Positions 45,801 to 55,072 of a stretch of 64,000 nt of DNA are shown here, piece by piece. The position numbers were made by a program, and so were the translations under genes. Origin of the DNA: Methylophilus sp. DW102 (GTDB lineage: Bacteria; Pseudomonadota; Gammaproteobacteria; Burkholderiales; Methylophilaceae). Every line of letters starts with the position of its first letter. Within the stretch, counting starts at the first letter, position 1. The stretch is from contig NZ_AP029023.1 of the NCBI RefSeq assembly GCF_037076555.1, positions 496,001-560,000 on the forward strand. The letters are read 5' to 3'. The notes beneath the pieces are model-generated. The model ran no database searches. It was not told where the DNA came from and was given only the letters and a program-made list of their open reading frames with translations.

Positions 45801-45893
45801 ATAAGCGGTCCAGCCTGCGAACAGCAGTCCGATCGCAAACACGCACACCAGTAGCCGCTGCTTGAGCGAGTTTTCAATGAGCCAGTTCAACAT
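42819..45893 (-). CDS. Heavy-metal efflux RND pump, CzcA/CusA family
   Basis: A 1024-residue inner-membrane proton-driven pump of the HME group. Two duplicated halves each have a large periplasmic loop; TM4 carries GLAIAIGMLVDSAVVVVENI, an HME-type motif distinct from the Cus form (VDAAIVMIEN). PTMDEGDIIIGTEKLPSISL and DPMGVNQTDNFLVLKPRDQW also fit HME proteins. Substrate is probably a divalent or monovalent metal, but the motif does not match the Zn or Cu types exactly. The start is 45893 (MLNWLIENS) with GGGGAGA upstream. Genes run czcI-like, OMF, MFP, pump on the minus strand. Confidence 0.92.
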   Translation of the reverse strand: MLNWLIENSLKQRLLVCVFAIGLLFAGWTAYQTIAIDAFPDVSSTQVKIIIKSPGMTPEEVETRITAPIEVEMLGIPKQTSLRAVAKYALTDITIDFEDGTDIYWARQQVTERLNNAWPNLPAEISGGIAPMTTPLGEMFMFTIESDTLSLQEKRSLLDWVIRPRLRTVPGVADVNALGGLVRSFEIVPDNTKLQARGVALSELQQAISENNRNDGAGRLKDGEESLLVRAEGAFKTLDDVRHTVLKGHQGSPIRIADVAEVRIGELTRYGAVSRNGKGEAVEGLVLGLRGANARQVVEGVRAKLDEIAPTLPKGVNIHVFYDRGNLVEHAVHTVNKALMEAVVLVLILLVLFLGNLRAALTVACALPLAMLATFWLMQQYGMSANLMSLGGLAIAIGMLVDSAVVVVENIVEHLAHKQASPTTDKLGIILAAMREVSVPVSAGMIIIMTVFLPLLSLQGLEGKLFAPVALSIIFALGSSLLLSLTIIPVLASFLIRDQTSENPWLIRHLNHWYASALNTAMQHKRPVLLAAVVLLVLTAIVYPRIGKTFMPTMDEGDIIIGTEKLPSISLQQSIVTDNHLQQTLLQQVPELEGVYSRAGADELGLDPMGVNQTDNFLVLKPRDQWQVPDKATLIEKLRQVMHSVPGLDYNFTQPIEMRVNEMILGVRGDLALKIFGTDLNVLDQKAQQIIKVLESIPGNQDVYTPQNSGVQYLQIKIDRVAAGRLGLSVADINTLLQSQLEGKLLGIVLEGNRRTPILLRGSQIVRESAADFSQLMLALPQGGTVPLSSVAHVVREEGPVKVDRERGNRMVVVTANVKGRDLVSFVEEAKQKVAQQVALPEGYWLKWGGQFENQQRAAARLSIVIPIAVTLIALLLFMTFGSLPKALLILANIPFAMIGGVFALWLSGEYLSVPASVGFIALLGIAVLNGVVMVSHFQHLAEQGMAASLIAYEGAKRRLRPVLMTASITAFGLIPLLFATGPGAEIQRPLAIVVIGGLITATFLTLFVLPILYQHFFGREKRG

Positions 45894-45895
45894 GC

Positions 45896-46984
45896 TTATT
45901 CTCCCCCCATGCCCAGCCAATAACCTTTTAAGGCGGCTACGCCATGCGTGGCGATACGCTCATTGCCAGTTAAATCGGCTTTGATAATGAGCTGTTGGTC
46001 TTCTTCCAGCAGAATGTTGACGGGCATGACGGTCACGCCGTTGGCTTGTTGCACAAAAATCAGGGCCTGTTCGCCCTGGCGGGCCACCGCCGTTCTCGGG
46101 ACGGCAAAACTGTGTTGTGTCGTATGCTCAACCAGCGCCACATCTACGATTTGCCCGATAGACAGTTGCTCGGCGCCTTCGCTAATCACGGCACGGACTT
46201 GCGTTGTTTGGTTGTTTTTGTTGAGCTTGCGCAACACGGTTTCAACTTTGGCGCTCAGCCCCAACTTGGGCAATTTGACGGCTGTGCCAGGCGTCAGTGT
46301 GCTGGCCTGAGTCATCGGCAGCTGCATCATCAGCCATAACGGCTTAGGATTCATGATCGTGAAAATCGGCATGGCCATGTCCACGCGTGCACCTACGGAT
46401 TGTTGCTGATCCATGATTTGGCCGCTGATAGGCGCAATAATGACCATGCCGTTTTGCATGCTGCGTTTTTGCGCCAGCTGATGGATTTGCGTTTCGCTCA
46501 GGCCAGACAGCTTGAGGGTTTGTTGCCGCTCATGCATGAGCGCCTGGCTGGTTTCATAGGCGCTTTGGGTTTCCTGCATCCGGCGCTGGGCAATAATGCC
46601 GTCCTTGAATAATTCCTGGTCACGTTTGAGGGCTTGCTCATGCAGTCTGGCCTGGGTTTCTGCTTGCAGATAATTGCTTTGCAAGGCGATCAGGTCTGGG
46701 CTGCTGAGCTGGCCGATGACCTGGCCTTGTTTCACACTATCGCCGACACTGACATTCAGTTTGGTAATCAGGCCGGCTTGCGGCGCGGTGACGACGCGTG
46801 TTTGCGTGGGCGGCAAGACGACTTCTGCGGGATAGCTGGCAGAAAGACCGGTTTGCTGGGCTTTCAACGGCCCCCATTGCACCTGCATTTGCTGCAGTTG
46901 TGACGCGGTCAGTGGCAAGCGTATGGCCGCCAGGGTGTTCAAGGATAGGCAAGCCGCGAGCGTGAATAACAGTATTTTTTTCAT
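45896..46984 (-). CDS. RND membrane fusion protein, CzcB/CusB-like
   Basis: Periplasmic adaptor of 362 residues linking the pump to the outer-membrane channel. Signal peptide about 1-19 (LNTLAA). Lipoyl/barrel-sandwich segments VVTAPQAGLITKLNVSVGDS and VIIAPISGQIMDQQQSVGAR flank a helical hairpin (about 105-165), then beta-barrel and membrane-proximal domains. No His-rich N-terminal metal-binding extension is present, unlike many CzcB proteins. The start at 46984 is set by the ATGA overlap with the outer-membrane gene and by AGGAG upstream. Confidence 0.92.
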   Translation of the reverse strand: MKKILLFTLAACLSLNTLAAIRLPLTASQLQQMQVQWGPLKAQQTGLSASYPAEVVLPPTQTRVVTAPQAGLITKLNVSVGDSVKQGQVIGQLSSPDLIALQSNYLQAETQARLHEQALKRDQELFKDGIIAQRRMQETQSAYETSQALMHERQQTLKLSGLSETQIHQLAQKRSMQNGMVIIAPISGQIMDQQQSVGARVDMAMPIFTIMNPKPLWLMMQLPMTQASTLTPGTAVKLPKLGLSAKVETVLRKLNKNNQTTQVRAVISEGAEQLSIGQIVDVALVEHTTQHSFAVPRTAVARQGEQALIFVQQANGVTVMPVNILLEEDQQLIIKADLTGNERIATHGVAALKGYWLGMGGE

Positions 46985-48273
46985 GGGAGGACTCCTACGG
47001 CCTGATTGTATTTGGCGATATTCCATTGCACTTGAAGTTGCTGGCTGCTCAAACTGCGTTCAGCTTCAAAAGCCAGCAGTTGCAGGCGTAATAATTGGTT
47101 GAGGTCAAGCTCGCCCAGCCGATAGGCTTTGCGTGCCAGCGCAAAATTTTCACTGGCGATGGCTTGTTGTTGCTCGATGACGGCGAGCTCCTGGCGGCTG
47201 ACATGCAGGTTGTGCTCAGCCTCGTGCAGGCTGTTTTCGAGCTGGCGGCGCAGGGTTTCCAGTTGCATGCGGGCATCGCCGATATTTTGTTCTGCATTGG
47301 CAATCAGGGGCGCACGCTGCACTTCGCTTTGCAGCGGGATGTTGACATAAAGCCCCATGCTGCTATTGAACTTGCTATCAAACCCTCCTTGCATAGTGCG
47401 CGTGTTCACCGTGAGCGTCGGGTTTTGTCGCTGCTCTATCATGGTCAGGTCACGCTGCCCTTCTGCCAGCTTGACTTTTGCCTGGGCTGCCAGCCAAAAC
47501 GGGGATTCTGTATAGCCTTCACGGCTGGAGAGGGATTCTTCGAGGCGGGCTGGCATTTCATTCAGACCGGTCAACTGCTGGTAGCGGAATTGCGCATGCA
47601 TGAGTTCTGCCTGTGCCGTGATCCACAAGCGCTCAGCCTGCAAGGTTTCCTGGCTGGTTTGCATCACCTCGAGTCTGGCCACCTCTCCCGCCCGAAAGCG
47701 TTTTTGCACATCCTCGGCAATGCTGCGCAAGGTGTCGCGTCTGCTTTCTGCCAGACGCAACTCGTTACGGCGCATGGCAATCTCCCAAACCGCATTGCGC
47801 AACAAGTCTGCCGCCAGCTGTTGCAGACTGGCCTGGTCCTGTGACAGGCTGTTATCGGCCAAACTGGCCACCTGGCTACGCGCTTCGCGTTGCCCCGGTA
47901 GCCAGATCGGGATTTGCATTTGTGCTTGCCATTCGCGCTCATCGCGATCACTCAGCCAGGCATCGTTTTGATGAGAGAAACCGACGCTAGGTGCCAGGGG
48001 CAACCAGCTTTTTGCCATGATTTTGCGTGCGTTGACCATTTGCTGATGCGCGGCCAGCAAGGCTTGTTGCGGGTGAATGGCCACCACCTGCTGCAAAACC
48101 TCGTGCAGTGACAGGCGTGCATTGAGCGCCACGGTATCTTCGTGCTCGGTAGGATGCTGGGCGACACTGGCGGGCATTTTCTCGGCCAGCGCTGGTTGCG
48201 CAAGCCAGACGCCGCAGGCGGCAAGCCAGGCGATCAGCAGGGAGCGGTTGACTCCCCTAACTAAATGAAACAT
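46981..48273 (-). CDS. RND outer-membrane channel protein, CzcC-like
   Basis: A 430-residue TolC-fold protein with a signal peptide (about 1-30) and two coiled-coil repeats (for example LLRNAVWEIAMRRNELRLAE and LRRQLENSLHEAEHNLHVSR) typical of OEP-domain efflux channels. The tail carries LRLQLLAFEAERSLSSQQLQ. It is the upstream partner of the fusion protein and pump. Confidence 0.9.
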   Translation of the reverse strand: MFHLVRGVNRSLLIAWLAACGVWLAQPALAEKMPASVAQHPTEHEDTVALNARLSLHEVLQQVVAIHPQQALLAAHQQMVNARKIMAKSWLPLAPSVGFSHQNDAWLSDRDEREWQAQMQIPIWLPGQREARSQVASLADNSLSQDQASLQQLAADLLRNAVWEIAMRRNELRLAESRRDTLRSIAEDVQKRFRAGEVARLEVMQTSQETLQAERLWITAQAELMHAQFRYQQLTGLNEMPARLEESLSSREGYTESPFWLAAQAKVKLAEGQRDLTMIEQRQNPTLTVNTRTMQGGFDSKFNSSMGLYVNIPLQSEVQRAPLIANAEQNIGDARMQLETLRRQLENSLHEAEHNLHVSRQELAVIEQQQAIASENFALARKAYRLGELDLNQLLRLQLLAFEAERSLSSQQLQVQWNIAKYNQAVGVLP

Positions 48274-48336
48274 AGAGACTCCTGAATAAAACAGGCAAAC
48301 GGATGGCTAATGCCAACCGGTGCTACGCGTATTTAT

Positions 48337-48774
48337 TCAGGCGTAAGGCGGTGCGCGTGGGGCGTGGCAGGCGAGAGTGAGATTGGACGGAGCGCGTTCC
48401 TGACGGTGTCGCTCAAAAGGTTTTTCAGATCGTTGCAGCGCGATTGCCAGCAACAGTAGTGCGGGCAAAATGGCGGCGGGCAGCCAAAAGCTGGCATAGG
48501 CATCTATCAGTGATGACAGCGGATTGCTTTCGCTGATGGCTTGGCCTAAGCCGATGATTTGACCGTGCGATTTGTTGGAGTGTACATGCCAGTGAAAAGG
48601 GTGCTTGGAAGCTTCGGCCTGAGTATGCAGGGCGGGGATATCCACCATGTGCATGTGCGGACCGTCATCCGCTGCGGTATCACCGGCGGCATGGGCGTGC
48701 ATGAGTGGCGCGACGGTTTGCAGCAAGGCAAACCATAGCGTCAACAACAATACCCATGTGCGATAAGTGTTCAT
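48337..48774 (-). CDS. CzcI-like His-rich membrane protein
   Basis: A 145-residue exported or membrane protein: a signal-like N-terminus (7-28), a histidine-rich stretch with HAHAAG, HMHMVD and HPFHWHVHSNKSHG (about 26-72), one transmembrane helix (about 92-110) and a C-terminal basic tail ending APRAPPYA. This is the pattern of CzcI/DUF2946 proteins found at the head of Czc-type operons, presumed to bind metal or tune expression. It lies 63 bp before the outer-membrane gene in the same direction. Confidence 0.75.
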   Translation of the reverse strand: MNTYRTWVLLLTLWFALLQTVAPLMHAHAAGDTAADDGPHMHMVDIPALHTQAEASKHPFHWHVHSNKSHGQIIGLGQAISESNPLSSLIDAYASFWLPAAILPALLLLAIALQRSEKPFERHRQERAPSNLTLACHAPRAPPYA

Positions 48775-48945
48775 CTTCTCAATCTAACAAAATTCAGTGA
48801 ATGCCACAATCGCAAAAAGCCGTAAAAAAAGCATTCAACTCTTCAAATCGGGCTGCCAGGTAGCTGGACAAGGCCTGAATGCAATTTCTTTACCCGGGCT
48901 GAATCAGGTAAAATATTGGTTTTACATTTATCTGGATCAGGCGTC

Positions 48946-49890
48946 ATGGTACTGACCTTTCAACAAATTATTTTAAAGCTTCAGGAATACTGGGACAAAC
49001 AAGGCTGCACTTTGTTGCAACCTTACGATATGGAAGTGGGCGCCGGTACCAGCCACACCGCAACTTTTTTGCGCGCCCTGGGCCCTGAGCCCTGGAAAGC
49101 CGCCTATGTGCAGCCTAGCCGCCGCCCCAAAGATGGTCGCTATGGCGAAAACCCAAACCGTTTGCAGCATTACTACCAATTTCAGGTGGTACTGAAGCCC
49201 GCCCCCGCCAATATCCTGGAGCTCTACCTCGGCTCACTTGAGGCACTGGGGTTTAATCTGAAAGAAAACGATATCCGTTTTGTCGAAGATGACTGGGAAA
49301 ACCCGACGCTGGGCGCCTGGGGTCTGGGCTGGGAAGTCTGGCTCAACGGCATGGAAGTGACGCAATTCACCTATTTTCAGCAAGTAGGCGGTATTAACTG
49401 CAAACCCATCACCGGTGAGATTACCTATGGTCTGGAGCGGTTGGCCATGTATCTGCAAGGCGTGGAAAACGTCTATGACCTCGAATACTCGCCCGGCGTG
49501 AAATATGGCGATGTGTTCCACCAGAATGAAGTGGAACAATCGACTTATAACTTTGAGCATTCTGATGTGGATTTCCTGTTCACGGCCTTTAATGCACATG
49601 AGAAACAGGCCAAGCATTTGATGGAAGTGAAGCTGGCTCTGCCGGCGTACGAGCAAGTGCTCAAAGCCGCGCATACGTTTAACCTGCTGGATGCGCGGGG
49701 GGCGATTTCCGTCACCGAGCGCGCGGCTTATATTGGCCGTATCCGCAACCTGGCGCGCGCTGTGGCCGCCAGCTATCTCGATAGTCGCGCCCGTCTGGGC
49801 TTCCCGATGGCGCCTAAAGCCTGGGCGGATGAAGTCATCGCCAAACTGGAAAGCGAACAAGCCGAACAAAACAAGAAAGCCGCCGCATGA
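48946..49890 (+). CDS. glyQ: Glycyl-tRNA synthetase alpha subunit
   Basis: Class II catalytic subunit, 314 residues, of the alpha2-beta2 GlyRS. Signatures: [60 protein letters not shown] and [19 protein letters not shown] 48946 gives the standard MVLTFQQ start; the longer frame (48916) is not supported. ATGA overlap with glyS. Confidence 0.97.
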   Translation: MVLTFQQIILKLQEYWDKQGCTLLQPYDMEVGAGTSHTATFLRALGPEPWKAAYVQPSRRPKDGRYGENPNRLQHYYQFQVVLKPAPANILELYLGSLEALGFNLKENDIRFVEDDWENPTLGAWGLGWEVWLNGMEVTQFTYFQQVGGINCKPITGEITYGLERLAMYLQGVENVYDLEYSPGVKYGDVFHQNEVEQSTYNFEHSDVDFLFTAFNAHEKQAKHLMEVKLALPAYEQVLKAAHTFNLLDARGAISVTERAAYIGRIRNLARAVAASYLDSRARLGFPMAPKAWADEVIAKLESEQAEQNKKAAA

Positions 49891-51986
49891 GTACCCGCAA
49901 TCTGTTAGTTGAATTATTTGTAGAAGAGCTGCCGCCCAAAGCACTGAAAAAACTGGGCGAGTCGTTTAGTAGTGTGCTGGCCGAGAGCTTGAAAGCTTCT
50001 GGCCTGGTGGCAGAAGGCAGTGTAGTCACCTCCTTTGCGTCACCCCGTCGTTTAGCCGCACATATCACACAGGTATCCGAAAAAGCGGCGGACAAGCAAG
50101 TCGCGCAGAAACTGATGCCAGCAACCGTTGGTCTTGATGCCAACGGGCATGCAACGCCGGCATTAGTGAAGAAGTTGCAGGCCTTGGGTGAGAATGAAAG
50201 CGCGGTTGCTAAATTGCGCAAGGAGCACGATGGCAAGGCCGATATTCTGTTTCTGGATGCCACTCAAGCGGGGGCGACCTTGCAAGAAGGCTTGCAAAAA
50301 GCGCTGGATGAAACGCTAGCCAAATTGCCTATTCCCAAAGTGATGACTTACCAGATCAATGATGGCTGGGAAAGTGTTCATTTTGTGCGGCCGGCGCATG
50401 GACTGGTCGCCTTGCATGGCGATACCGTCGTGCCGATTTCAACCCTGGGGTTGACGGCAGGCAACACCACGCAAGGGCACCGCTTTGAAGCGAAAAATCC
50501 GGTGGTGACGCTCACGTCTGCCGACACCTATGCGCAACAACTGGCGGATGAAGGGGCGGTGATTGCGAGTTTTGATGCCCGTCGTGCCGAGATTACGCAG
50601 CAATTGCAAGCTGCGGCTGACAAACAAGGCCTAAAGCCGATTGAAGACGACGCATTACTTGATGAGGTCACGGCGCTGGTGGAGCGCCCGAATGTATTGC
50701 TGGGCCAGTTTGAAGAAGCGTTTTTGGCGGTGCCGCAAGAGTGCCTGATCTTGACCATGAAGGCCAACCAGAAATACTTCCCGCTACTGGATGCCAACGG
50801 CAAGCTGACGAATAAATTTTTAATTGTGTCCAATATTAATCCGGCCGATCCAAGCAAGGTGATTGGCGGTAACGAGCGCGTGGTGCGTCCGCGTCTGGCC
50901 GATGCCAAGTTCTTCTTTGACCAGGATCGCAAAAAGACGCTGGAAAGCCGTCTGGCGGGCTTGGGGAGAGTGGTTTACCACAACAAGCTCGGCTCGCAAG
51001 GCGAGCGTAATGAGCGTGTGGTGGCGATTGCCACCGCCATTGCGCAACACATCGGCGGTGATGGCTTTGTCGCCAAAGTGGCACAAGCCGCGCGCTTGTC
51101 CAAGGCTGACCTGCTGACCGATATGGTCGGCGAGTTCCCTGAATTGCAAGGCATTATGGGCCGCTATTACGCCCAGCATGAAGGCTTGGCCGATGACGTG
51201 GCATATGCGATAGAAGACCACTACCGCCCACGCTTTGCCGGTGATGACTTACCACGCAGCCAGGTAGGTGTGGTGGTGGCGTTGGCAGATAAGCTGGAAA
51301 CCCTGGTGGGCTTGTTCAGCATCGGCGAGAAGCCGACTGGCGATAAAGACCCGTTTGCCTTGCGCCGTCAGGCCCTGGGCATTTTGCGTATGCTGATGGA
51401 AACCGATTTGCCGTTGGCCTTTGACCAGTTAATCGCACAAACGCTGAGCGTCTTTCATGGGGATGCCGAGGTGGCAGAAGCCATCCAGGCTTTCTGCTTT
51501 GATCGTCTGGCGGTAAACCTGCGTGACCAGGGTGCGACTGCGCAAGAGGTGGATGCGGTATTGTCCTTGTCACCGAACCAGTTGGCAGAAGTGCCGCGCC
51601 GGTTAAGTGCCGTGCAAGCGTTTGCCAATTTGGCAGAAGCGCCTGCGCTGGCGGCTGCCAATAAGCGTGTGTCGAATATCCTCAAGAAAGTTGAAGGGGA
51701 TGTTAAGGCCGAAGTGAACGACAGTTTGTTGCAAGAGCCGGCTGAAAAAGCCTTGTATCAGGCCCTGGCTGACACCAAGCCTAAAGCGGATCAGCTGTTT
51801 GAAGCAGGCGATTACACCGCTTCTTTACAGGCACTGGCCGTGCTTAAGGCGCCGGTGGATACCTTCTTTGATGAGGTCATGGTGAATGCCGAGGACCCTG
51901 CCTTGAAAGCCAATCGTCTGGGACTGCTGGCGACCTTGCATCAGGCCATGAACCGTGTGGCTGACTTGTCCAAGTTGGCCAGCTAA
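49887..51986 (+). CDS. glyS: Glycyl-tRNA synthetase beta subunit
   Basis: A 699-residue subunit with anticodon-binding function. Features: [73 protein letters not shown] and [15 protein letters not shown]. It is complete and needs GlyQ for activity. It is translated by coupling to glyQ. Confidence 0.97.
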   Translation: MSTRNLLVELFVEELPPKALKKLGESFSSVLAESLKASGLVAEGSVVTSFASPRRLAAHITQVSEKAADKQVAQKLMPATVGLDANGHATPALVKKLQALGENESAVAKLRKEHDGKADILFLDATQAGATLQEGLQKALDETLAKLPIPKVMTYQINDGWESVHFVRPAHGLVALHGDTVVPISTLGLTAGNTTQGHRFEAKNPVVTLTSADTYAQQLADEGAVIASFDARRAEITQQLQAAADKQGLKPIEDDALLDEVTALVERPNVLLGQFEEAFLAVPQECLILTMKANQKYFPLLDANGKLTNKFLIVSNINPADPSKVIGGNERVVRPRLADAKFFFDQDRKKTLESRLAGLGRVVYHNKLGSQGERNERVVAIATAIAQHIGGDGFVAKVAQAARLSKADLLTDMVGEFPELQGIMGRYYAQHEGLADDVAYAIEDHYRPRFAGDDLPRSQVGVVVALADKLETLVGLFSIGEKPTGDKDPFALRRQALGILRMLMETDLPLAFDQLIAQTLSVFHGDAEVAEAIQAFCFDRLAVNLRDQGATAQEVDAVLSLSPNQLAEVPRRLSAVQAFANLAEAPALAAANKRVSNILKKVEGDVKAEVNDSLLQEPAEKALYQALADTKPKADQLFEAGDYTASLQALAVLKAPVDTFFDEVMVNAEDPALKANRLGLLATLHQAMNRVADLSKLAS

Positions 51987-52007
51987 ACAGCCGTCAGGAG
52001 TGTAGCC

Positions 52008-52550
52008 ATGAAACTCGTCATTCTTGATCGTGACGGCGTGATTAACCGCGACAGCGCGACCTTTATCAAAAATCCTAACGAATGGATTCCGATTCCGGGG
52101 AGCCTGGAGGCGATTGCGCTGCTCAACCAGCATGGCTATCGGGTGGCGGTGGCGACGAATCAGTCGGGCATCGCACGCGGCTATTTTGATATGGCCACGC
52201 TCAATGCCATTCACGACAAAATGCACAAAGCCTTGGCGCAAGTCGGTGGTCGTATTGACGCCGTCTTTTATTGCCCACATGCGGCCGATGCCCATTGTGA
52301 CTGCCGCAAGCCCAAGACCGGCATGCTGGAAGAAATCAGCCGCCGTTTTAATGTTGAGCTGACCAAAGTGCCAGGCGTGGGCGATGCCTTGCGAGACTTG
52401 CAGGCCTTCGCCAAAGCCGGTTGCCAGCCTTACCTGGTCCGCACCGGCAAGGGCGAAGAAACCTATAACTTGTCCGAAGTGCCTGCAAACACGATTGTGG
52501 TGGCTGATTTGGCCGCTGCGGTACAGCACATCATCGCCGGGGACAAGTAA
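52008..52550 (+). CDS. gmhB: D-glycero-beta-D-manno-heptose-1,7-bisphosphate 7-phosphatase
   Basis: HAD-family phosphatase of ADP-heptose synthesis for the LPS inner core, 180 residues. Nucleophile and acid Asp in LDRDGVINRDS (Asp7, Asp9), ATNQSGIARG, and the zinc-binding loop CPHAADAHCDCRKPKTGML. It ends with VVADLAAAVQHI. The last base of its stop overlaps the ATG of the acyltransferase (1 bp). Confidence 0.94.
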   Translation: MKLVILDRDGVINRDSATFIKNPNEWIPIPGSLEAIALLNQHGYRVAVATNQSGIARGYFDMATLNAIHDKMHKALAQVGGRIDAVFYCPHAADAHCDCRKPKTGMLEEISRRFNVELTKVPGVGDALRDLQAFAKAGCQPYLVRTGKGEETYNLSEVPANTIVVADLAAAVQHIIAGDK

Positions 52551-53263
52551 TGCAAACGGTGCTGCTATATGTGCGGGCCTGGCTGTTTTATGTTGGCCTG
52601 TTTGTGCTGACCATTCCATTTTCATTGTTGGCAATCTTGCTGATTCCGCTGCCCGCGGTGACGCGTTCACGCTGGGTCAGTGGTTGGGCGCATGCGGTGA
52701 TGTGGTGGCTGAAGGTCACCTGCAATCTGCGTTATGAAGTCAGTGGCCGCGAGCATATCCCGGCCACGCCCAGTATTATTCTGGCAAAACATCAATCTGC
52801 CTGGGAGACCATTGCCCTGCAAACCATTTTGCCGCCGCAAGTGTGGGTGCTCAAAAGAGAGTTGCTCATGATCCCGTTTTTTGGCTGGGGTTTGTGGGCG
52901 GTGGGCTCGATTCCGATTGACCGCAGCAGTGGCCGCGAAGCGCTGAAGAAATTAGTGAATCACGGCAAAGACCGGCTCAAGCGTGGCTTGTGGGTGGTGA
53001 TTTTTCCGGAAGGCACACGTACCGCCCCCGGTGCCCGCGCCAAGTATCATATTGGTGGCGCCTGGCTGGCGAGCCATACCCAAACCGCGGTGTTGCCGGT
53101 GGCGCACAATGCAGGCCGCTACTGGCGTAAAAACTCCATCCTTAAATATCCAGGCGTGATTCAGGTGGTGATCGGCCCAGCCATCGCCACCAACGGCCTC
53201 AAGCCGGATGCACTGAATCAGCAAGTCGAAACATGGATTGAAACGGAGATGCAGCATCTGTGA
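52550..53263 (+). CDS. plsC: 1-acyl-sn-glycerol-3-phosphate acyltransferase (PlsC family)
   Basis: An inner-membrane acyltransferase, 237 residues, making phosphatidate. N-terminal membrane helices (about 6-45), acyltransferase domain with HX4D-like box KHQSAWET in which the usual Asp is Glu (a form seen in betaproteobacterial PlsC), GSIPIDRSSG, FPEGTRTAPG and VLPVAHNAG. Its 3' end overlaps the next gene by 4 bp (GTGA). Confidence 0.92.
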   Translation: MQTVLLYVRAWLFYVGLFVLTIPFSLLAILLIPLPAVTRSRWVSGWAHAVMWWLKVTCNLRYEVSGREHIPATPSIILAKHQSAWETIALQTILPPQVWVLKRELLMIPFFGWGLWAVGSIPIDRSSGREALKKLVNHGKDRLKRGLWVVIFPEGTRTAPGARAKYHIGGAWLASHTQTAVLPVAHNAGRYWRKNSILKYPGVIQVVIGPAIATNGLKPDALNQQVETWIETEMQHL

Positions 53264-53973
53264 TCACGCAGCAGTTGCAACTGCCAAATGGGCAAACGAT
53301 TGCTTACCAGCTGGATCTGCGGGCACGTAGAACCATAGGCCTTAAAATCACGGCCGAGGGCTTGGTGGTCCATGCGCCCAAGCGCATTTCTACCTCGCAA
53401 TTGCAGCAAGTTTTGCAGGAAAAATCCAGCTGGATACAGCAAAAGCTGGCTCTGCGTGAGGCCAACCAAGTGGCCCCCATGCAATGGCTGGATGGTGAGC
53501 CGCTGTTGTTTATGGGCCAGGATATTGTGCTGACCCTAATTGCGCATCCCACCAGCAAGGCAGTCACGCTCGAAGGTGACAAGTTGCTGGTCCGTTCACC
53601 TTATATCAACAATCCCGACTGGGTCGCGCGCAAAGTGCTGCAATGGTATGCGCAGCAGGCTTTGCCTGATTTTAAACGCCGCGTTGCCTTAATTGCCGCC
53701 CAAATGGGCGAGCAGGTGAGCGGTGTCGGACTTTCCAATGCCAAGTCACGCTGGGGCAGTTGCAATAGCCGCAAGCAGATTCGCCTGAACTGGCGCTTGA
53801 TCCAGGCGCCGCCGCATGTGATTCAATATGTGGTGTGTCATGAAATGGCGCATCTGAAAGAAATGAATCATTCAGCCAGGTTTTATGCGGTGCAGGCCAG
53901 TTTGTTTCCGCAATACGAACATGCCGAGAAGGCGTTAAAGGCCCTGTCGCCTATCCTGCATCGCATGGCTTGA
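53260..53973 (+). CDS. YgjP-like zinc metalloprotein (DUF45, SprT-like fold)
   Basis: A 237-residue protein with the metallohydrolase signature VVCHEMAHLKEMNHSARF (HExxH and downstream His) and SNAKSRWGSCNSRKQIRLNW. N-terminal half (1-120) has RARRTIGLKI and VHAPKRISTSQLQQVL. YgjP has been described as an UTP pyrophosphatase-like or metal-dependent hydrolase; activity here is unproven. GTG 53260 start, coupled to plsC. Confidence 0.9.
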   Translation: MITQQLQLPNGQTIAYQLDLRARRTIGLKITAEGLVVHAPKRISTSQLQQVLQEKSSWIQQKLALREANQVAPMQWLDGEPLLFMGQDIVLTLIAHPTSKAVTLEGDKLLVRSPYINNPDWVARKVLQWYAQQALPDFKRRVALIAAQMGEQVSGVGLSNAKSRWGSCNSRKQIRLNWRLIQAPPHVIQYVVCHEMAHLKEMNHSARFYAVQASLFPQYEHAEKALKALSPILHRMA

Positions 53974-53985
53974 TTCATCAGGCTT

Positions 53986-54894
53986 TTAGTGAGGCTTGCC
54001 TGTGTTCGCCAGCCCAATACCACAAAAGATCGTCAGCATGCCTGCCAGTTGGTAGCCATGAAAGGGTTCGCTCAATAATACGCTGGAGAGTAATGAGCCA
54101 AAAATCGGCATGGCATGAATAAACACGCTGGCGCGCACCGAGCCGACCAATGTGACAGCCTTGGCATAAGCCAGGAAAGCAATCACCGAAGGAAAAATCC
54201 CAATATAAAGCAGTGACCAGACCGTTTGTATATGGTCTACCGTTGTCACGGCGGTCTGCTTCTCCCAAATATAGAGCGGTAACAATAAAATCAGCGCAAT
54301 CAGGACCTGGCATAGCATGAGCCCGGTGCGGTCAATAAACGCTGGAATCTGTTTTAGCCACAAGGTAAACAACGCCCAGCAGATCATGGCGACAAAAATA
54401 ATCATATCGCCAGGAGCAAATGCCAGCGATCGCAGCACTTGTATATCGCCATGCGAGACGACCGTCAGGACGCCGATCAATGAAATCAGTAGCCCGAGCA
54501 ATTGACGGGTCGATAAGCGTTGCTGATAAAACAACCCGCCAAAGATTGCGACTAGAAAGGGAATAAACGAATTCAGGATAATCCCGTTGGTTGCGCTGGT
54601 GCTATGCAAGCCCCAGTACACCAGCAGATTAAATGCAAGTACGCCCGTCATTGCGGTCCCTAGCACATGCCAGCGGTAATTTAGGTAGTGGACGCGGTCA
54701 CGCAAAAACGGTTTGATCGCAAAAGGGAGCAAGCATAAAAACGCCAGGCCCCAGCGGATCAGGGATAAAGCAACGGGCGGCACCTCATGGCTGACGGCGC
54801 GGCCTGCGATAAAGTTACCTGCCCAAAGCAGGGGCGGGAGAAGTAACAGCCCCAGTGTATATGGGGTAAGAGTGGCGTGCGATGTGTCTGTCAT
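53986..54894 (-). CDS. EamA/DMT-family transporter
   Basis: A 302-residue inner-membrane protein with ten hydrophobic segments in two EamA repeats: PPLLWAGNFIAGRAVSHEVP, SLIRWGLAFLCLLPF, STSATNGIILNSFIPFLVAI, LGLLISLIGVLTVVS, then SVIAFLAYAKAVTLVGSVRA and GYQLAGMLTIFCGIGLANTG. Start 54894 (MTDTSHATL) avoids a hydrophilic 24-residue extension to 54966. Substrate unknown. Confidence 0.9.
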   Translation of the reverse strand: MTDTSHATLTPYTLGLLLLPPLLWAGNFIAGRAVSHEVPPVALSLIRWGLAFLCLLPFAIKPFLRDRVHYLNYRWHVLGTAMTGVLAFNLLVYWGLHSTSATNGIILNSFIPFLVAIFGGLFYQQRLSTRQLLGLLISLIGVLTVVSHGDIQVLRSLAFAPGDMIIFVAMICWALFTLWLKQIPAFIDRTGLMLCQVLIALILLLPLYIWEKQTAVTTVDHIQTVWSLLYIGIFPSVIAFLAYAKAVTLVGSVRASVFIHAMPIFGSLLSSVLLSEPFHGYQLAGMLTIFCGIGLANTGKPH

Positions 54895-55072
54895 CTGGGG
54901 ATTGCATACGATGATTACCTGTTTGCTGACATGGTATGCTGCCCCAGCCTCTCTGGCTAGGGGCAATGTTGGATGATTGTGTACCTGAGTGCTAAAAGGG
55001 TTAGTGAGGCGAATGGCCAGGCCGCTGGCGGGTCAGGGGGCGATCGCCCGCGTTTCCTTTGTGCTCCTGATG

